From Sphaerisporangium rufum (GTDB lineage Bacteria > Actinomycetota > Actinomycetes > Streptosporangiales > Streptosporangiaceae), in contig NZ_BOOU01000029.1 in assembly GCF_016863395.1 (NCBI RefSeq), positions 1 to 64,000 on the forward strand: a stretch of DNA of 64,000 nucleotides, read 5' to 3'. The notes beneath the pieces were generated by a model. It saw nothing but the letters and a program-made list of their open reading frames with translations. It did not search any database and was not told the origin of the DNA. The position numbers were made by a program, and so were the translations under genes. Positions 38,505-48,681 of this stretch are shown here, in pieces. How positions within the stretch are numbered: the first letter of the stretch is position 1; the number at the start of each line of letters is the position of its first letter.

Positions 38505-38915
38505 GTGTCCGCGCGGGGAAAGGCGCGCCGCCGCGCACTGGACATCCTGTTCGAGGCCGAGCTGCGCGACCGGGTGGCCACCGACGTGCTGGCCGAGCGG
38601 GTCGAGCGGGCGGAGCCGCCGGTCAACGAGTACACCGCCACCCTGGTCGAAGGGGTGAACCGGCACCGGCCGCGGATCGACGAGCTGATCTCGACCTACG
38701 CCGAGGGCTGGACGCTGGACCGGATGCCCGCCGTCGACCGCAACCTGCTGCGGGCCGGCACCTACGAGCTGCTGTGGATGCCGGACGTGCCGGAGGCGGT
38801 GGTGATCAGCGAGTGGGTGCACCTGGCGTCGGAGCTGTCCACCGACGAGTCACCCCAGTTCGTCAACGGGCTGCTGGCCCGTTTCCGGCAGCTCAAGCCG
38901 TCGCTGGCGCTGTAG
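38505..38915 (+). CDS. nusB: Transcription antitermination protein NusB
   Basis: A 136-residue all-helical RNA-binding protein. It acts with NusE (S10) on boxA of rRNA operons. The family core is visible: RRRALDILFEAELRD near the start and VVISEWVHLASELSTDESPQFVNGLLA, quoted in part, near the end. The GTG directly abuts the efp stop. Confidence 0.95.
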   Translation: MSARGKARRRALDILFEAELRDRVATDVLAERVERAEPPVNEYTATLVEGVNRHRPRIDELISTYAEGWTLDRMPAVDRNLLRAGTYELLWMPDVPEAVVISEWVHLASELSTDESPQFVNGLLARFRQLKPSLAL

Positions 38916-39005
38916 GGCGGGTCCGGTGGCGGCTCGGGCGCGGCCGGGCGCCCGGCGCGGCGTAGGCTGGGGCCGACCGGACTTCTCCAAGGAGGCGAGC
39001 TGAAG

Positions 39006-39767
39006 TTGCGCACCGAAGGCGCCGCCCGGCAGGCGGCCACCTCCCCGGCGGTGCGTACCGCCGTCGTGTGGGACGCCCTGCGGGACGCGCTGGCCGGGCA
39101 GGCGTCCGCCACCGGCCGCGAGCGGCTCGACATCGTGGACGCCGGCGGCGGCACCGGCGGGTTCGCCGTGCCGCTGGCCGAGCTCGGCCACCAGGTCACC
39201 GTGGTCGACCCGAGCCCGGACTCGCTGGCCGCGCTGGAGCGGCGGGCCGCCGAGTCCGGCGTGGCCGTCAAGGGCATCCAGGGCGACGCCGCCGACCTGC
39301 GCGACCTGCTGGAGCCGGGCTGCGCCGACCTGGTGCTGTGCCACAGCGTCCTCGAGTACGTGGAGGACCCGGCGCGCGCCCTGGCGGCGGTGGCCGGGCT
39401 GCTGCGCCCCGGCGGCGCGGTCAGCGTGCTGACCGCCAACCCGGTCGCCACGGCCATCCACCGCTCGCTGGCCGGCCATTTCGACGAGGCGCGGGCGGTG
39501 CTGGCCGACCCGGCCGGGCGGTGGGGCGAGCAGGACCCGGCGCCGCGCCGGTTCGGTGCCACGGCGCTGGCCGGGCTGCTGTCGGCCGCCGGGCTCACCC
39601 CGGGAGAGGTCAAGGGGGTCCGGGTCTTCGCCGACCTGGTGCCCGGCCGGGTACTGGACGGCGAGCCCGGCGCGGCGCGGGCGCTGGTCGCGCTGGAGCA
39701 GGCCGCCGCCGACCACCCGGTGCTACGGGAGATCGCGACCCAGCTGCACCTGCTCGGCCATCGCTGA
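39006..39767 (+). CDS. Class I SAM-dependent methyltransferase
   Basis: A 253-residue methyltransferase. Motif I is VDAGGGTGGFAVPLAELG, motif II VVDPSPDS, and the acidic loop DLVLCHSVLEYVEDP. The start is TTG, 10 bases after AAGGAGG; a CTG two codons upstream is the only closer alternative. The substrate is unknown. It stands between nusB and dinB. Confidence 0.82.
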   Translation: MRTEGAARQAATSPAVRTAVVWDALRDALAGQASATGRERLDIVDAGGGTGGFAVPLAELGHQVTVVDPSPDSLAALERRAAESGVAVKGIQGDAADLRDLLEPGCADLVLCHSVLEYVEDPARALAAVAGLLRPGGAVSVLTANPVATAIHRSLAGHFDEARAVLADPAGRWGEQDPAPRRFGATALAGLLSAAGLTPGEVKGVRVFADLVPGRVLDGEPGAARALVALEQAAADHPVLREIATQLHLLGHR

Positions 39768-39785
39768 CCGTGCCCCCTCCTGGTA

Positions 39786-39797
39786 GAACGGATGTTC
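39786..39797. promoter_or_regulatory. LexA/SOS box upstream of dinB
   Basis: GAAC-GGAT-GTTC matches the actinobacterial LexA consensus GAAC-N4-GTTC exactly. It ends 15 bases before the dinB start and overlaps the region just upstream of the -10 element. Confidence 0.8.
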
Positions 39798-39800
39798 GGC

Positions 39801-39806
39801 TAGGAT
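39801..39806 (+). promoter_or_regulatory. Probable -10 element of a leaderless dinB transcript
   Basis: TAGGAT ends 6 bases before the GTG at 39813 and no Shine-Dalgarno sequence lies between them. LexA bound next to it would prevent initiation. Confidence 0.55.
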
Positions 39807-39812
39807 CGAACC

Positions 39813-41063
39813 GTGTCCCGCAAGCAGGTCATGCGGCCGCGGCCGGAGCGTCCGGCCGGCGGCGCCGTGCCGGCCGACGACACCGGCTGTCCCATCCTGC
39901 ATGTCGACATGGACGCGTTCTTCGCCAGTGTCGAGCTGCTGGAGCGCCCGGAGCTGCGCGGCACCCCGGTGATCGTCGGCGCGGCCGGCGCGCGTGGGGT
40001 GGTGCTCAGCGCCACCTACGAGGCGCGCCGCCACGGCGTCCACTCGGCGATGCCGATGACCCGTGCCCGCCGGCTCTGCCCGCAGGCGGTGATCATCCCG
40101 CCCGGCCACGGCAAGTACTCCGCGGTCTCCCGGAGCGTGATGGAGATCTTCCGCTCGATCACCCCCGAGGTGGAGCCCATCTCCACCGACGAGGCGTTCC
40201 TGGACGTCGGCGGGGCCCGGCGCCGGCTCGGCCGGCCGGCCGAGATCGCCGCCATGATCCGCGCGGAGGTCGCCGACCGGCACGGCATCACCTGCTCGGT
40301 GGGGGTGGCGAGCAGCAAGTTCGTCGCCAAGCTGGCCTCGGCGCAGTGCAAGCCCGACGGGCTGCTGGTGGTCCCGGCCGGCGGGGTGGTGGAGTTCCTG
40401 CACCCGCTGCCGGTCGCCGCGCTGTGGGGGGTCGGCGAGCGCACCGAGGAGGCCCTGGTGCGGCTCGGCATCAAGACCGTCGGCGACCTCGCCCAGGTGC
40501 CGGAGGCGACGCTGCGCCGCGAGTTCGGTGCGGCGGGCGCGCACCTGGCCGCGCTGGCCTGGGGCCGCGACGAGCGCCGCGTCACGCCGCACATCCCCGA
40601 CAAGAGCATCGGCGCCGAGGAGACCTTCGCCCGCGACGTGGACGATCCGGAGGTCATCGGCCGCGAGCTGCTGCGGTTGTCGGAGCGGGTCGCCGCCCGG
40701 CTGCGGGCCGGCGGGCACGTCGGCCGGACCGTCAGCGTGAAGCTCCGCCGCGCCGACTTCACGACGATCACCCGGTCGCGCACGCTGCGCGAGGCGACCG
40801 ATGTGGCCAAGGAGATCCACGCCACCGCACGCGAGCTGTACCGCGCCGCCGGGCTGGAGCGGGTGCGGCTTCGGCTGGTGGGCGTCCGGGTGGAGAACCT
40901 CCGCCCGGCCGGCACCGCGACCCGCCAGCTCGGCCTCGGCGACCGGGAGACCGGCTGGCGGGAGGCCGAGCTCGCCATGGACCGGGCCGCCCGCAGATTC
41001 GGTCCCGAGACCGTCCGCCCCGCCTCGCTAGTCCGGCCTCCGTTTGATGGAATGGATGTATGA
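39813..41063 (+). CDS. dinB: DNA polymerase IV (Y family)
   Basis: A 416-residue translesion polymerase. The catalytic motifs are HVDMDAFFASVELLERPEL (metal-binding Asp) and STDEAFLDV (Asp-Glu). The little-finger domain and a C-terminal tail follow, without a recognisable clamp-binding motif of the classic type. A LexA box and an adjacent -10 element precede a leaderless-looking GTG, so expression should rise on DNA damage. Confidence 0.94.
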   Translation: MSRKQVMRPRPERPAGGAVPADDTGCPILHVDMDAFFASVELLERPELRGTPVIVGAAGARGVVLSATYEARRHGVHSAMPMTRARRLCPQAVIIPPGHGKYSAVSRSVMEIFRSITPEVEPISTDEAFLDVGGARRRLGRPAEIAAMIRAEVADRHGITCSVGVASSKFVAKLASAQCKPDGLLVVPAGGVVEFLHPLPVAALWGVGERTEEALVRLGIKTVGDLAQVPEATLRREFGAAGAHLAALAWGRDERRVTPHIPDKSIGAEETFARDVDDPEVIGRELLRLSERVAARLRAGGHVGRTVSVKLRRADFTTITRSRTLREATDVAKEIHATARELYRAAGLERVRLRLVGVRVENLRPAGTATRQLGLGDRETGWREAELAMDRAARRFGPETVRPASLVRPPFDGMDV

Positions 41064-41210
41064 CGTCACCTCCGGTTTGGTCCACGTTGGACGTTTTCTT
41101 TCGCCTACGTCTACAGCCTCGTATTCTGGGGATAACCGACCGCGAGGTCCGGACACCCTGGGGTGCCCGTTGCCGTTTTCCCCGTAAAGGGGCCGTCCTT
41201 GGGAGGCGCC

Positions 41211-41603
41211 GTGCCGCTCTCTGAACACGAGCAGCGCTTGCTCGACCAGATCGAGCAGGCCCTCTACGCCGAGGACCCGAAGTGGGCCAACACCGTGCGC
41301 ACCAGTGATCCGCGCGCTCACTACCGCCGCCGTCTGGTGAAAGCGTCCATCGGTTTCGTTCTCGGCGTGGTCCTGCTGATGGTGGGCGTCGTCGCCCAGC
41401 GGACCTGGCTCGGCGCCGGAGGCTTCGTGGTCATGCTGGCCGCGTGCCTGTGGGGCCTGTCGAGCTGGAAACGCATGAACGGCTTCGGGAGCGAGGCCAA
41501 GCCAGGGGCGGCCGGGCCGCCGGAGCGGCGCCGGCCGGCCAACCGCCAGTCGTTCATGGAACGCATGGAGGAGCGCTGGCGCCGCCGGAGCGACGAGCGC
41601 TGA
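41211..41603 (+). CDS. DUF3040 membrane protein
   Basis: A 130-residue protein of the actinobacterial DUF3040 family. The family opening PLSEHEQRLLDQIEQALYAEDP is followed by two membrane helices (about residues 45-87) and a basic cytoplasmic tail. GGGAGG lies 4 bases before the GTG at 41211, which I prefer to a start 16 codons upstream. Members lie near the division cluster in many actinomycetes; function is unknown. Confidence 0.85.
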   Translation: MPLSEHEQRLLDQIEQALYAEDPKWANTVRTSDPRAHYRRRLVKASIGFVLGVVLLMVGVVAQRTWLGAGGFVVMLAACLWGLSSWKRMNGFGSEAKPGAAGPPERRRPANRQSFMERMEERWRRRSDER

Positions 41604-41604
41604 T

Positions 41605-41732
41605 CCGCCGGGAGGCGGGGGCCGCCCGCGGGCCGGCTCCGCCTCCCGGCGGGCCGCGTGCCGGCGGGTCGGTGCCCGCCGGCAGGCGGCAGGAGCCGGA
41701 TGAGCGGCCCGGGCCCTGACGGGCCCGGGCCG
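41605..41732. terminator. Triple hairpin between convergent operons
   Basis: Three perfect stems stand in series: CCGCCGGGAGGCGG (41605-41618) with 41639-41652, TGCCGGCGGG (41659-41668) with 41675-41684, and CGGCCCGGGCCC (41705-41716) with 41721-41732. They fill the gap between the DUF3040 stop and the end of the leftward transglutaminase gene. Confidence 0.7.
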
Positions 41733-41740
41733 TCCGGCGT

Positions 41741-44206
41741 TCACCGTCCGGCGGGCACCCGCTCCCGGGTCTCGGCCGGAGCCTGGGCCCGGCCATCGTC
41801 CCCCCGGCGCGACGGCCACAGGCGGATCATCTCCAGCCGGTCGAAGCCGTCGAGCACCCGGCCGCCCGCCTGACGCAACCGGCGCAGCGTCGAGGCCGGC
41901 AGCAGCACCGAACGCAGCCGCCGGCCCCGGGAGACGGTGGCCCGCAGGGCCCGGCGCACCCGGCGCAGGTCGCCGGTGAGCGGGGAGATCGCCCCCGGGG
42001 TGCGCGCGTACCGCAGCCGTTCCTCGGCCATGGCGATCCGGGTGAGCGCCGCCGAGGTCTCGGCGTCCAGCTCGTGCCGCTCCACCAGCCGCCGGGCCAG
42101 CGCGCGGGGGCTGTCGCCGGGGTCGTGGCCGAGCCCGAGATCCTCCAGCGTGTCGGCCAGTTCCCGCCAGGTGCCGTGCACCGCCCGGCCCAGGGACGGC
42201 GCCGGGCCGGCGGCGGTGGCGGCGCCGGCCGCCGAGGCGCCGGCGGGACCGCCGCGCGTCCACGCCGCCCGGCGCCGGCGGCGGGTCAGCGCCCGCCAGG
42301 CCGCGGGTGCGAGGGCGATCAGCAGCGCGCCCAGCGCGCCCAGGCCGATCTTGGCGCCGGCGGGCACGCCCTCCTCGGCCAGGGCCGGCTGCCCGCCGGT
42401 GACCGCGTCCGGGTCGCGGGGGGCCCGCTGCGCGGCGACCGCGTCCTCGGCGTCCTGATCGTTGGGGCCGGCCGACGGGGTCGTGCGGCCGTCCTCCTCC
42501 TCGCCGGTGGCGGAGGCCGGTGGCTGGCTGTAGTCGGGCACCTGGGCCGTGGCCTGCCCGATGCCGCCGGCCGGCGTCGGCTCGAAGCGCAGCCATCCGA
42601 CCTGGTCGAAGTACAGCTCGGGCCAGGCGTGCAGGTCGTGCGTGCGAACCTGCCACAGGCCGTTGACGCCGGTGCCGCCGGTGTAGCCGATGGCCACCCG
42701 GGCCGGGATGCCGAGGGTGCGCGCCATGACCGCCATGGCCGCGGCGAACTGCTCGCAGTAGCCTGCCCGGTTGCGCAGGAACTCCACCAGCGCGTCGTTG
42801 CCGTTGCCCTGCGTTCGCAGGCTGTAGGTGAAGCCCCCCTCGGTGGTGAACCACCGCTGCAGCCGGACCGCCTTCTCGTAGGGGGTGGCGGCGTCGCCGG
42901 CCGCCTGGTCGGCGAGGGCGCGGATCCGCCTCGGCAGGTCGCCGGGGAGGCGCAGGTAGCGCTCGGCGAGGCCCTCGTCGGGGGCGCCGGCCGCCTGGCG
43001 CAGTTCTTCGTAGGAGGGCCGGGGCTCCTGGCCGGAGACCGTGTACCGCCTGCCGCCCGCCGTGTCGTGCGTGGAGAACACCATCAGCGTGCTCTCGTCG
43101 GCCCGCCAGTCACCCTCGATCTGTACCGAGGTCACCGGGTACGGCAGGGGGAGGAAGCTCAGGCCCTCCACTTCCTCGCTCACCAGCAGCTCCGAGGAGT
43201 ACGCCTTCACCGGGGTGCCCTGGCCCAGGCCGGGCGGCGCCGGCAGCGGGCCGGCCGACACGCGGTTCTCCGGCCGCCCCTTGGGCTGCGACATGGTCCA
43301 TTGATCGCCGTCGAAGGTGTCCAGCGAGTACATCCGCAGGTAGCGGGAGGCGTTGTCGTCGCTGCGGTAGCTCAGCACGACCGCGTTCACCGGCTGGGTG
43401 AGCTGACCGCGCAGGCTCGCGATCGGGTTCGGAATGGTGATCGTGTTGCCGCCCGGCCCGTTGCCCGAGCCCACCCCGAAGCCGAACAGCGGGTTGGGGG
43501 CGAGCGTGGGCAGCAGGGCGGGCAGCCCGACGGCCAGCACGATCGCGGTGACGCCGATGCGCTTGCCGGTCAGCGCCAGCGGGGCGGCGTCCGCCCGGGC
43601 CGTGCCGCCGGCCCGGGGACGCCGGACGAGCACCGCCCGCCCCCACTGGCCGACGCGCTCGCGCCCGTCGGCGATCAGCAGGCCGATATAGCCGAGGGCG
43701 CCGGCGATGAACGCCGGCCAGCCGATCGGGTCCGACAGCACGGCGGCCGGCACGGTGAACAGCGCCAGCAGCGGCAGCCCGGCCAGCGCGGCGCGGCGCA
43801 GCCGCACGGCCAGCACGTCGGCGAGCAGTGCGATCAGTCCGATGCCGGCGGTGGTGAGCAGCAGCACCCCCGGGCGGGGCGGCACCGGCGCCGCGTACCG
43901 CTGGATGGCGTCGAATCCCTCGCCGAGCAGCGCCGCCAGCGCGTCGGCCGCACGCAGGTTGGGGATGAACCGCAGCCAGGCCTGGTCGCCGGCGAACACC
44001 GCGACCAGGTACACCAGCAGGGCGAGCAGCGCGAGCGGCGGGCCGGCCCACCGGGGCACGGTGCGGCGGAAGGTCAGCGCGGACACGGTGGTGACGACCA
44101 GGATCGCGCCGAGCCCGGCCCAGAACCAGTCCAGGGCGGAGAAGAGCGGGTAAAGGGTGATGGACACCGCGGCCGTGGCCAGGCCCGCCGCGATCGGGAG
44201 TCTCAT
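41741..44206 (-). CDS. TgpA-type transglutaminase with DUF3488
   Basis: An 821-residue membrane enzyme. Six or seven N-terminal helices (about residues 1-230, DUF3488/TgpA_N) precede an extracellular transglutaminase-like domain with the triad Cys in NRAGYCEQFAAAM, His in THDLHAWPEL and Asp in YFDQVGWLRFEP. A further helix near residue 615 leads to a cytoplasmic DUF4129-like tail. With the MoxR and DUF58 genes it forms a three-gene operon conserved beside the dcw cluster in actinomycetes; its role in the envelope is not settled. The ATG overlaps the DUF58 stop. Confidence 0.9.
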   Translation of the reverse strand: MRLPIAAGLATAAVSITLYPLFSALDWFWAGLGAILVVTTVSALTFRRTVPRWAGPPLALLALLVYLVAVFAGDQAWLRFIPNLRAADALAALLGEGFDAIQRYAAPVPPRPGVLLLTTAGIGLIALLADVLAVRLRRAALAGLPLLALFTVPAAVLSDPIGWPAFIAGALGYIGLLIADGRERVGQWGRAVLVRRPRAGGTARADAAPLALTGKRIGVTAIVLAVGLPALLPTLAPNPLFGFGVGSGNGPGGNTITIPNPIASLRGQLTQPVNAVVLSYRSDDNASRYLRMYSLDTFDGDQWTMSQPKGRPENRVSAGPLPAPPGLGQGTPVKAYSSELLVSEEVEGLSFLPLPYPVTSVQIEGDWRADESTLMVFSTHDTAGGRRYTVSGQEPRPSYEELRQAAGAPDEGLAERYLRLPGDLPRRIRALADQAAGDAATPYEKAVRLQRWFTTEGGFTYSLRTQGNGNDALVEFLRNRAGYCEQFAAAMAVMARTLGIPARVAIGYTGGTGVNGLWQVRTHDLHAWPELYFDQVGWLRFEPTPAGGIGQATAQVPDYSQPPASATGEEEDGRTTPSAGPNDQDAEDAVAAQRAPRDPDAVTGGQPALAEEGVPAGAKIGLGALGALLIALAPAAWRALTRRRRRAAWTRGGPAGASAAGAATAAGPAPSLGRAVHGTWRELADTLEDLGLGHDPGDSPRALARRLVERHELDAETSAALTRIAMAEERLRYARTPGAISPLTGDLRRVRRALRATVSRGRRLRSVLLPASTLRRLRQAGGRVLDGFDRLEMIRLWPSRRGDDGRAQAPAETRERVPAGR

Positions 44207-45479
44207 GCGGTCCCTCCTGCCGTGACCGTGCCGAGCGATCCGGCGTAGGAATCCTTGGCGGCCTCCGGCCAGACCGCCGCCAGCGACGTGCCGGCCGGCA
44301 GCCGCACGACCCGCCAGCCCGCGGCGGCCAGCACCGTGCGGGCGGTCTGGAACGTCTCATCGGTGCCGGTGTGGTGCTCGGGGACCTGCTGCCAGGTGCG
44401 CACGTCCAGCAGGACGGCGACGCCGGTGACGCCGCCGTGCCGCAGCCGGGCCAGCGCGCGCGCCTCCTCGGCGTCCAGCTCGCCGAGGACCGCCACGATC
44501 AGGCCGTCCCCGCCGCCCTGGCGCAGCGTCGTCACGCCGGACTCCAGCGATCGGGCGGTGCTGGTGCGGACCACCGCCAGCGCGTCCAGCAGCGCGTGCC
44601 CGGCGGCCCCGTCGCCGAGGTGATGGACCCCCTGGTCGGTGACCAGCCGCAGGCCGAGCCCGTCGCGGGCCAGCTGCACCCCGATCGAGGCGGCCGCCGA
44701 CACCGCGACCTCGAACGACGAGCGGGGACCCTCGCCGCGGTGGGCGTGCCGGCGGGTGTCCAGCAGCAGTGCCCCGCGGCTCTGCCACTGCTGCTCCTCG
44801 CGGCGCACCATCAGCTCGCCGTAGCGCGCGGTGGAGCGCCAGTGCACCCGGCGCAGGTCGTCACCCTGGCGGTACTCGCGCGGCCCGATGTCGTCCTCGC
44901 CGGCCACCGCGACGCTGGTGGAGCGGCTGTCCCCGCCGCCGGTCCACTCGCCGGACAGCCGGACCCGCGGCAGCGGCACCACCTCGGGGATGACGGTCAG
45001 CGTGTCGGTGGCGGTGAACGCCCGGGTGAGCTCCACCAGGCCGAACGGGTCGGCGATGCGCACCGAGAGCGGTCCGATGGGGAACCGGCCGCGCAGGTCC
45101 GAGCGTACCTTGTAGTCGATCTCCCGGACACCCTGGGCCTCCACCCGGTCCAGCACGAACCGCGGGCGGGTGCCGACCGCGTAGGGCACGGTGTCCTCGA
45201 CCAGCAGCAGTCCGGTGGGCAGCCGGGTGACGTTCTCCAGTCGCACGGTGACCGTGCTGTCGTTGCCGGTCTCGACCCGGACGGGGTCCAGCCGGCGGGC
45301 GCAGCCCAGGCGGTATCGGGTCCGGGCGACGACCAGGGCGGCGAGCAGCGGCAGCGTCAGCACCAGCACGCCCACCCGCAGCAGGTCGTGCTCGCCGAGG
45401 GCCAGCGCGCACAGCAGGGCGGCGACGCCGGAGGCGAGGAAGGAGCGGCCGCGTGAGGTCAGCGCCCGCAGGCCGCCGA

Positions 45480-45483
<4 letters not shown>
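44203..45483 (-). CDS. DUF58-domain protein
   Basis: A 426-residue protein with two N-terminal membrane helices (about residues 13-50). The DUF58 signature GPREYRQGDDLRRVHWRSTARYGELMVRREEQQ (quoted in part as REYRQGDDLRRVHWRSTAR) is complete, followed by a VWA-like fold. DUF58 proteins are typically made with MoxR ATPases and TgpA-type proteins. Both ends overlap neighbours by 4 bases. Confidence 0.9.
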
Positions 45484-46484
<1,001 letters not shown>

Positions 46485-46819
46485 CGGCCCTCCATGGGGG
46501 TGCCGCCGCCGGGGCTCGCTCCGCCGGAGGCTGTGTTTTTCGTTGTTCATTCTGTGTCCGACCCTACGACGCGCCGGGAACTCGGGGGACGTTCCATCAC
46601 ATTTCACCGGCAAGAGCTCAGTGTTCATCCCGGTCATCCGGGTTGTGTCCGGTAACCGTCCGGAAAACGTGACACCCGGCGGGCCCGGCCGCGCACCACT
46701 TTCCTCCACGCGCGTGCGCGCGTATTACCACGGCCTCGATGGCGCCGTGCACATCGGACCCGCGGCCGCGGCCCCGGGCCGTCCGACACGCCCGGACCCG
46801 GGTGCGCCGCGTCCGGCCG

Positions 46820-46835
46820 CTCCACTTCGCTCCAC
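46820..46835 (-). promoter_or_regulatory. Inverted pair of MraZ-like boxes
   Basis: On the minus strand, GTGGAG-CGAA-GTGGAG repeats with a 10-base period, the same form as the forward cluster. It faces the leftward moxR operon. Confidence 0.5.
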
Positions 46836-46890
46836 CGCGTTGACCTGGGTAAACGTCGGCGAAATCGCGATCGTTGACCGTTTGAATCAG

Positions 46891-46918
46891 TTGACGGTGG
46901 AGAGAAGTGGAGTATGGT
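46891..46918 (+). promoter_or_regulatory. mraZ promoter
   Basis: TTGACG (46891-46896) and TATGGT (46913-46918) with a 16-base spacer, 66 bases upstream of the mraZ start. The MraZ boxes overlay it. Confidence 0.5.
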
Positions 46919-46932
46919 GGTGCGCAGTGGAG
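46897..46932 (+). promoter_or_regulatory. MraZ operator, four boxes
   Basis: GTGGAG at 46897, GTGGAG at 46907, GTGGTG at 46917 and GTGGAG at 46927 repeat exactly every 10 bases. Repeated GTGGNG-type boxes are the known MraZ binding site, so MraZ should repress its own operon here. Confidence 0.85.
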
Positions 46933-46983
46933 GAGCTGGGGCGATAGCGCCGGTTGTTCCACTCGGCACGGGAGGTGGCGCCG

Positions 46984-47415
46984 GTGTTCCTCGGCACCCA
47001 TCACCCGCGTCTTGACGAGAAAGGACGACTGTTCCTGCCGGCGAAGTACCGTGAGGAGCTGGCGGAGGGTCTTGTGATCACCAAGGGCCAGGAGCGCTGC
47101 CTCTACGTCTTTCCCGTGGAGGAGTTCAGGCGCATCACCGAGGCGCTGCGCACCGCGCCGGTGACAGCCAAGGCCGTCCGCGATTACAGTCGCGTCTTCT
47201 TCGCCAGTGCCTCAGACGAGACGCCCGACAAGCAGGGGCGGGTCACCATCCCGCAGGGTCTGCGCGAGTACGCCGGTCTCCGCCGCGACTGTGTGGTCAT
47301 CGGGGCCAACACCCGGCTGGAGATCTGGGACGCGCCGGCCTGGGACACCTACCTGGCCGAGCAGGAGCAGTCCTTCTCCGATCTGTCGGAGGAGGTGCTG
47401 CCCGGAGTTCTTTGA
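46984..47415 (+). CDS. mraZ: Transcriptional regulator MraZ
   Basis: A 143-residue DNA-binding protein with two SpoVT/AbrB-like halves: [17 protein letters not shown] near the start and [16 protein letters not shown] near residue 80. I chose the GTG at 46984, since the protein then opens [15 protein letters not shown] like other actinobacterial MraZ, at the usual length. It controls the dcw cluster by binding repeated boxes over its promoter. rsmH follows after 294 bases. Confidence 0.93.
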   Translation: MFLGTHHPRLDEKGRLFLPAKYREELAEGLVITKGQERCLYVFPVEEFRRITEALRTAPVTAKAVRDYSRVFFASASDETPDKQGRVTIPQGLREYAGLRRDCVVIGANTRLEIWDAPAWDTYLAEQEQSFSDLSEEVLPGVL

Positions 47416-47709
47416 GAAAACGATCGACTCGTCGGTGAGAACGTCGTTCGGCGAGGTCTCCACCCGCTCCCGGGGGCCGGGAAGGTTCCGGTCACCATGG
47501 GCGCGGCCCGGCAGCTGATGCACCTTCCCCGGTGTCAGGTGGCGGGACGCGCGGCGGGGACGCGGATGGGGACCTGGCCGGACGAGCCGTTCCCGGGTGG
47601 GGGAGTGCCCGGCCGGCGGGGACGAAAGCCGCGCATCCGCGAGCGGGCCGATGCCACGGACCACGGGGTTCTCCAGGGCACGGCCATGGCGGCGAAAGGG
47701 GGTTGGATC

Positions 47710-48681
47710 ATGCATGCCGAAGAACGAGACGGACCGGGCGGGCACGTGCCGGTGATGCTGGACCGCGTGCTGGAGATCCTCGGGCCGGCGCTCGCCGCGC
47801 CGGGCGCGGTGTGCGTGGACGCCAACCTGGGCCTGGGCGGCCACGCCGAGGCGCTGCTGGCCGCGCACCCGGGGCTGCGCCTGATCGGCATCGACCGCGA
47901 CCCGGCCGCCATCGAGCGCTCCACCGGCCGGCTGGCGCCGTACGCGCGGCGGGCGACGCTGGTGCGCGCGGTCTCCGACGAGCTTCCCGAGGTGCTGGCG
48001 CGCCTGGGCGTCGATGAGGTGCACGGCGCGCTGTTCGACCTCGGCGTCTCCTCTCCCCAGCTGGACGAGGCGGCCCGGGGGTTCGCCTACTCCTACGACG
48101 CGCCGCTGGACATGCGGATGGACCCCGGCCAGGAGCTGACCGCCGAGTCGGTGGTCAACTCCTACTCCGAGGGCGAGCTCACCCGCATCCTGCGGGACTA
48201 CGGCGAGGAGCGGTTCGCCGCCCGGGTCGCCAGGTCCCTGGTCCGGGAGCGGGCGGCCGTCCCGATCACCACGACCAAGCGGCTCGCGGAGATCGTCCGG
48301 GCGGCGATCCCCGCGGCTACCCGACGTACCGGTGGAAATCCGGCGAAAAGAACGTTCCAAGCGTTACGCATCGAGGTTAATGGGGAGTTGATCGCCCTCG
48401 AACGGGCGCTCCCCGCGGCTCTCGACGCTCTGGCCGTCGGGGGGCGCGTGGTCGTGCTCTCTTATCACTCACTGGAGGACCGGCTCGCCAAGCAGGTCCT
48501 GGTGGCGCGAACCAGGGACACCAGCCCGCCCGGGCTGCCCGTCCCGCTGCCGGCCCACCGGCCGTGGTTCCGCCTGCTGACTAGAGGAGCGGAGCTCCCG
48601 GACGAGGACGAGCTCGCGCGCAACCCGCGCGCGGCCTCGGCCAGATTGCGGGCGGCAGAGAGGATCCGGGAACGGGAATGA
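47710..48681 (+). CDS. rsmH: 16S rRNA m4C1402 methyltransferase
   Basis: A 323-residue enzyme that methylates N4 of C1402 in the ribosomal P site. The sequence [15 protein letters not shown] opens the domain; motifs [53 protein letters not shown] (in part) and [11 protein letters not shown] are all present, as is SYHSLEDR. The ATG at 47710 follows AAAGGGGG by 6 bases. Upstream in-frame codons reach 47497 but look non-conserved. It overlaps ftsL as ATGA. Confidence 0.94.
   Translation: MHAEERDGPGGHVPVMLDRVLEILGPALAAPGAVCVDANLGLGGHAEALLAAHPGLRLIGIDRDPAAIERSTGRLAPYARRATLVRAVSDELPEVLARLGVDEVHGALFDLGVSSPQLDEAARGFAYSYDAPLDMRMDPGQELTAESVVNSYSEGELTRILRDYGEERFAARVARSLVRERAAVPITTTKRLAEIVRAAIPAATRRTGGNPAKRTFQALRIEVNGELIALERALPAALDALAVGGRVVVLSYHSLEDRLAKQVLVARTRDTSPPGLPVPLPAHRPWFRLLTRGAELPDEDELARNPRAASARLRAAERIRERE

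Larger units (their letters stand above)
46485..46983. promoter_or_regulatory. Divergent control region, MoxR operon and dcw cluster
   Basis: No gene is evident in these 499 bases. Two inverted GTGGAG boxes (46820-46825 and 46830-46835, on the minus strand) lie about 60 bases before the four forward boxes and the mraZ promoter. The remaining 300 bases hold the moxR leader and promoter, which I cannot place. Confidence 0.5.
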
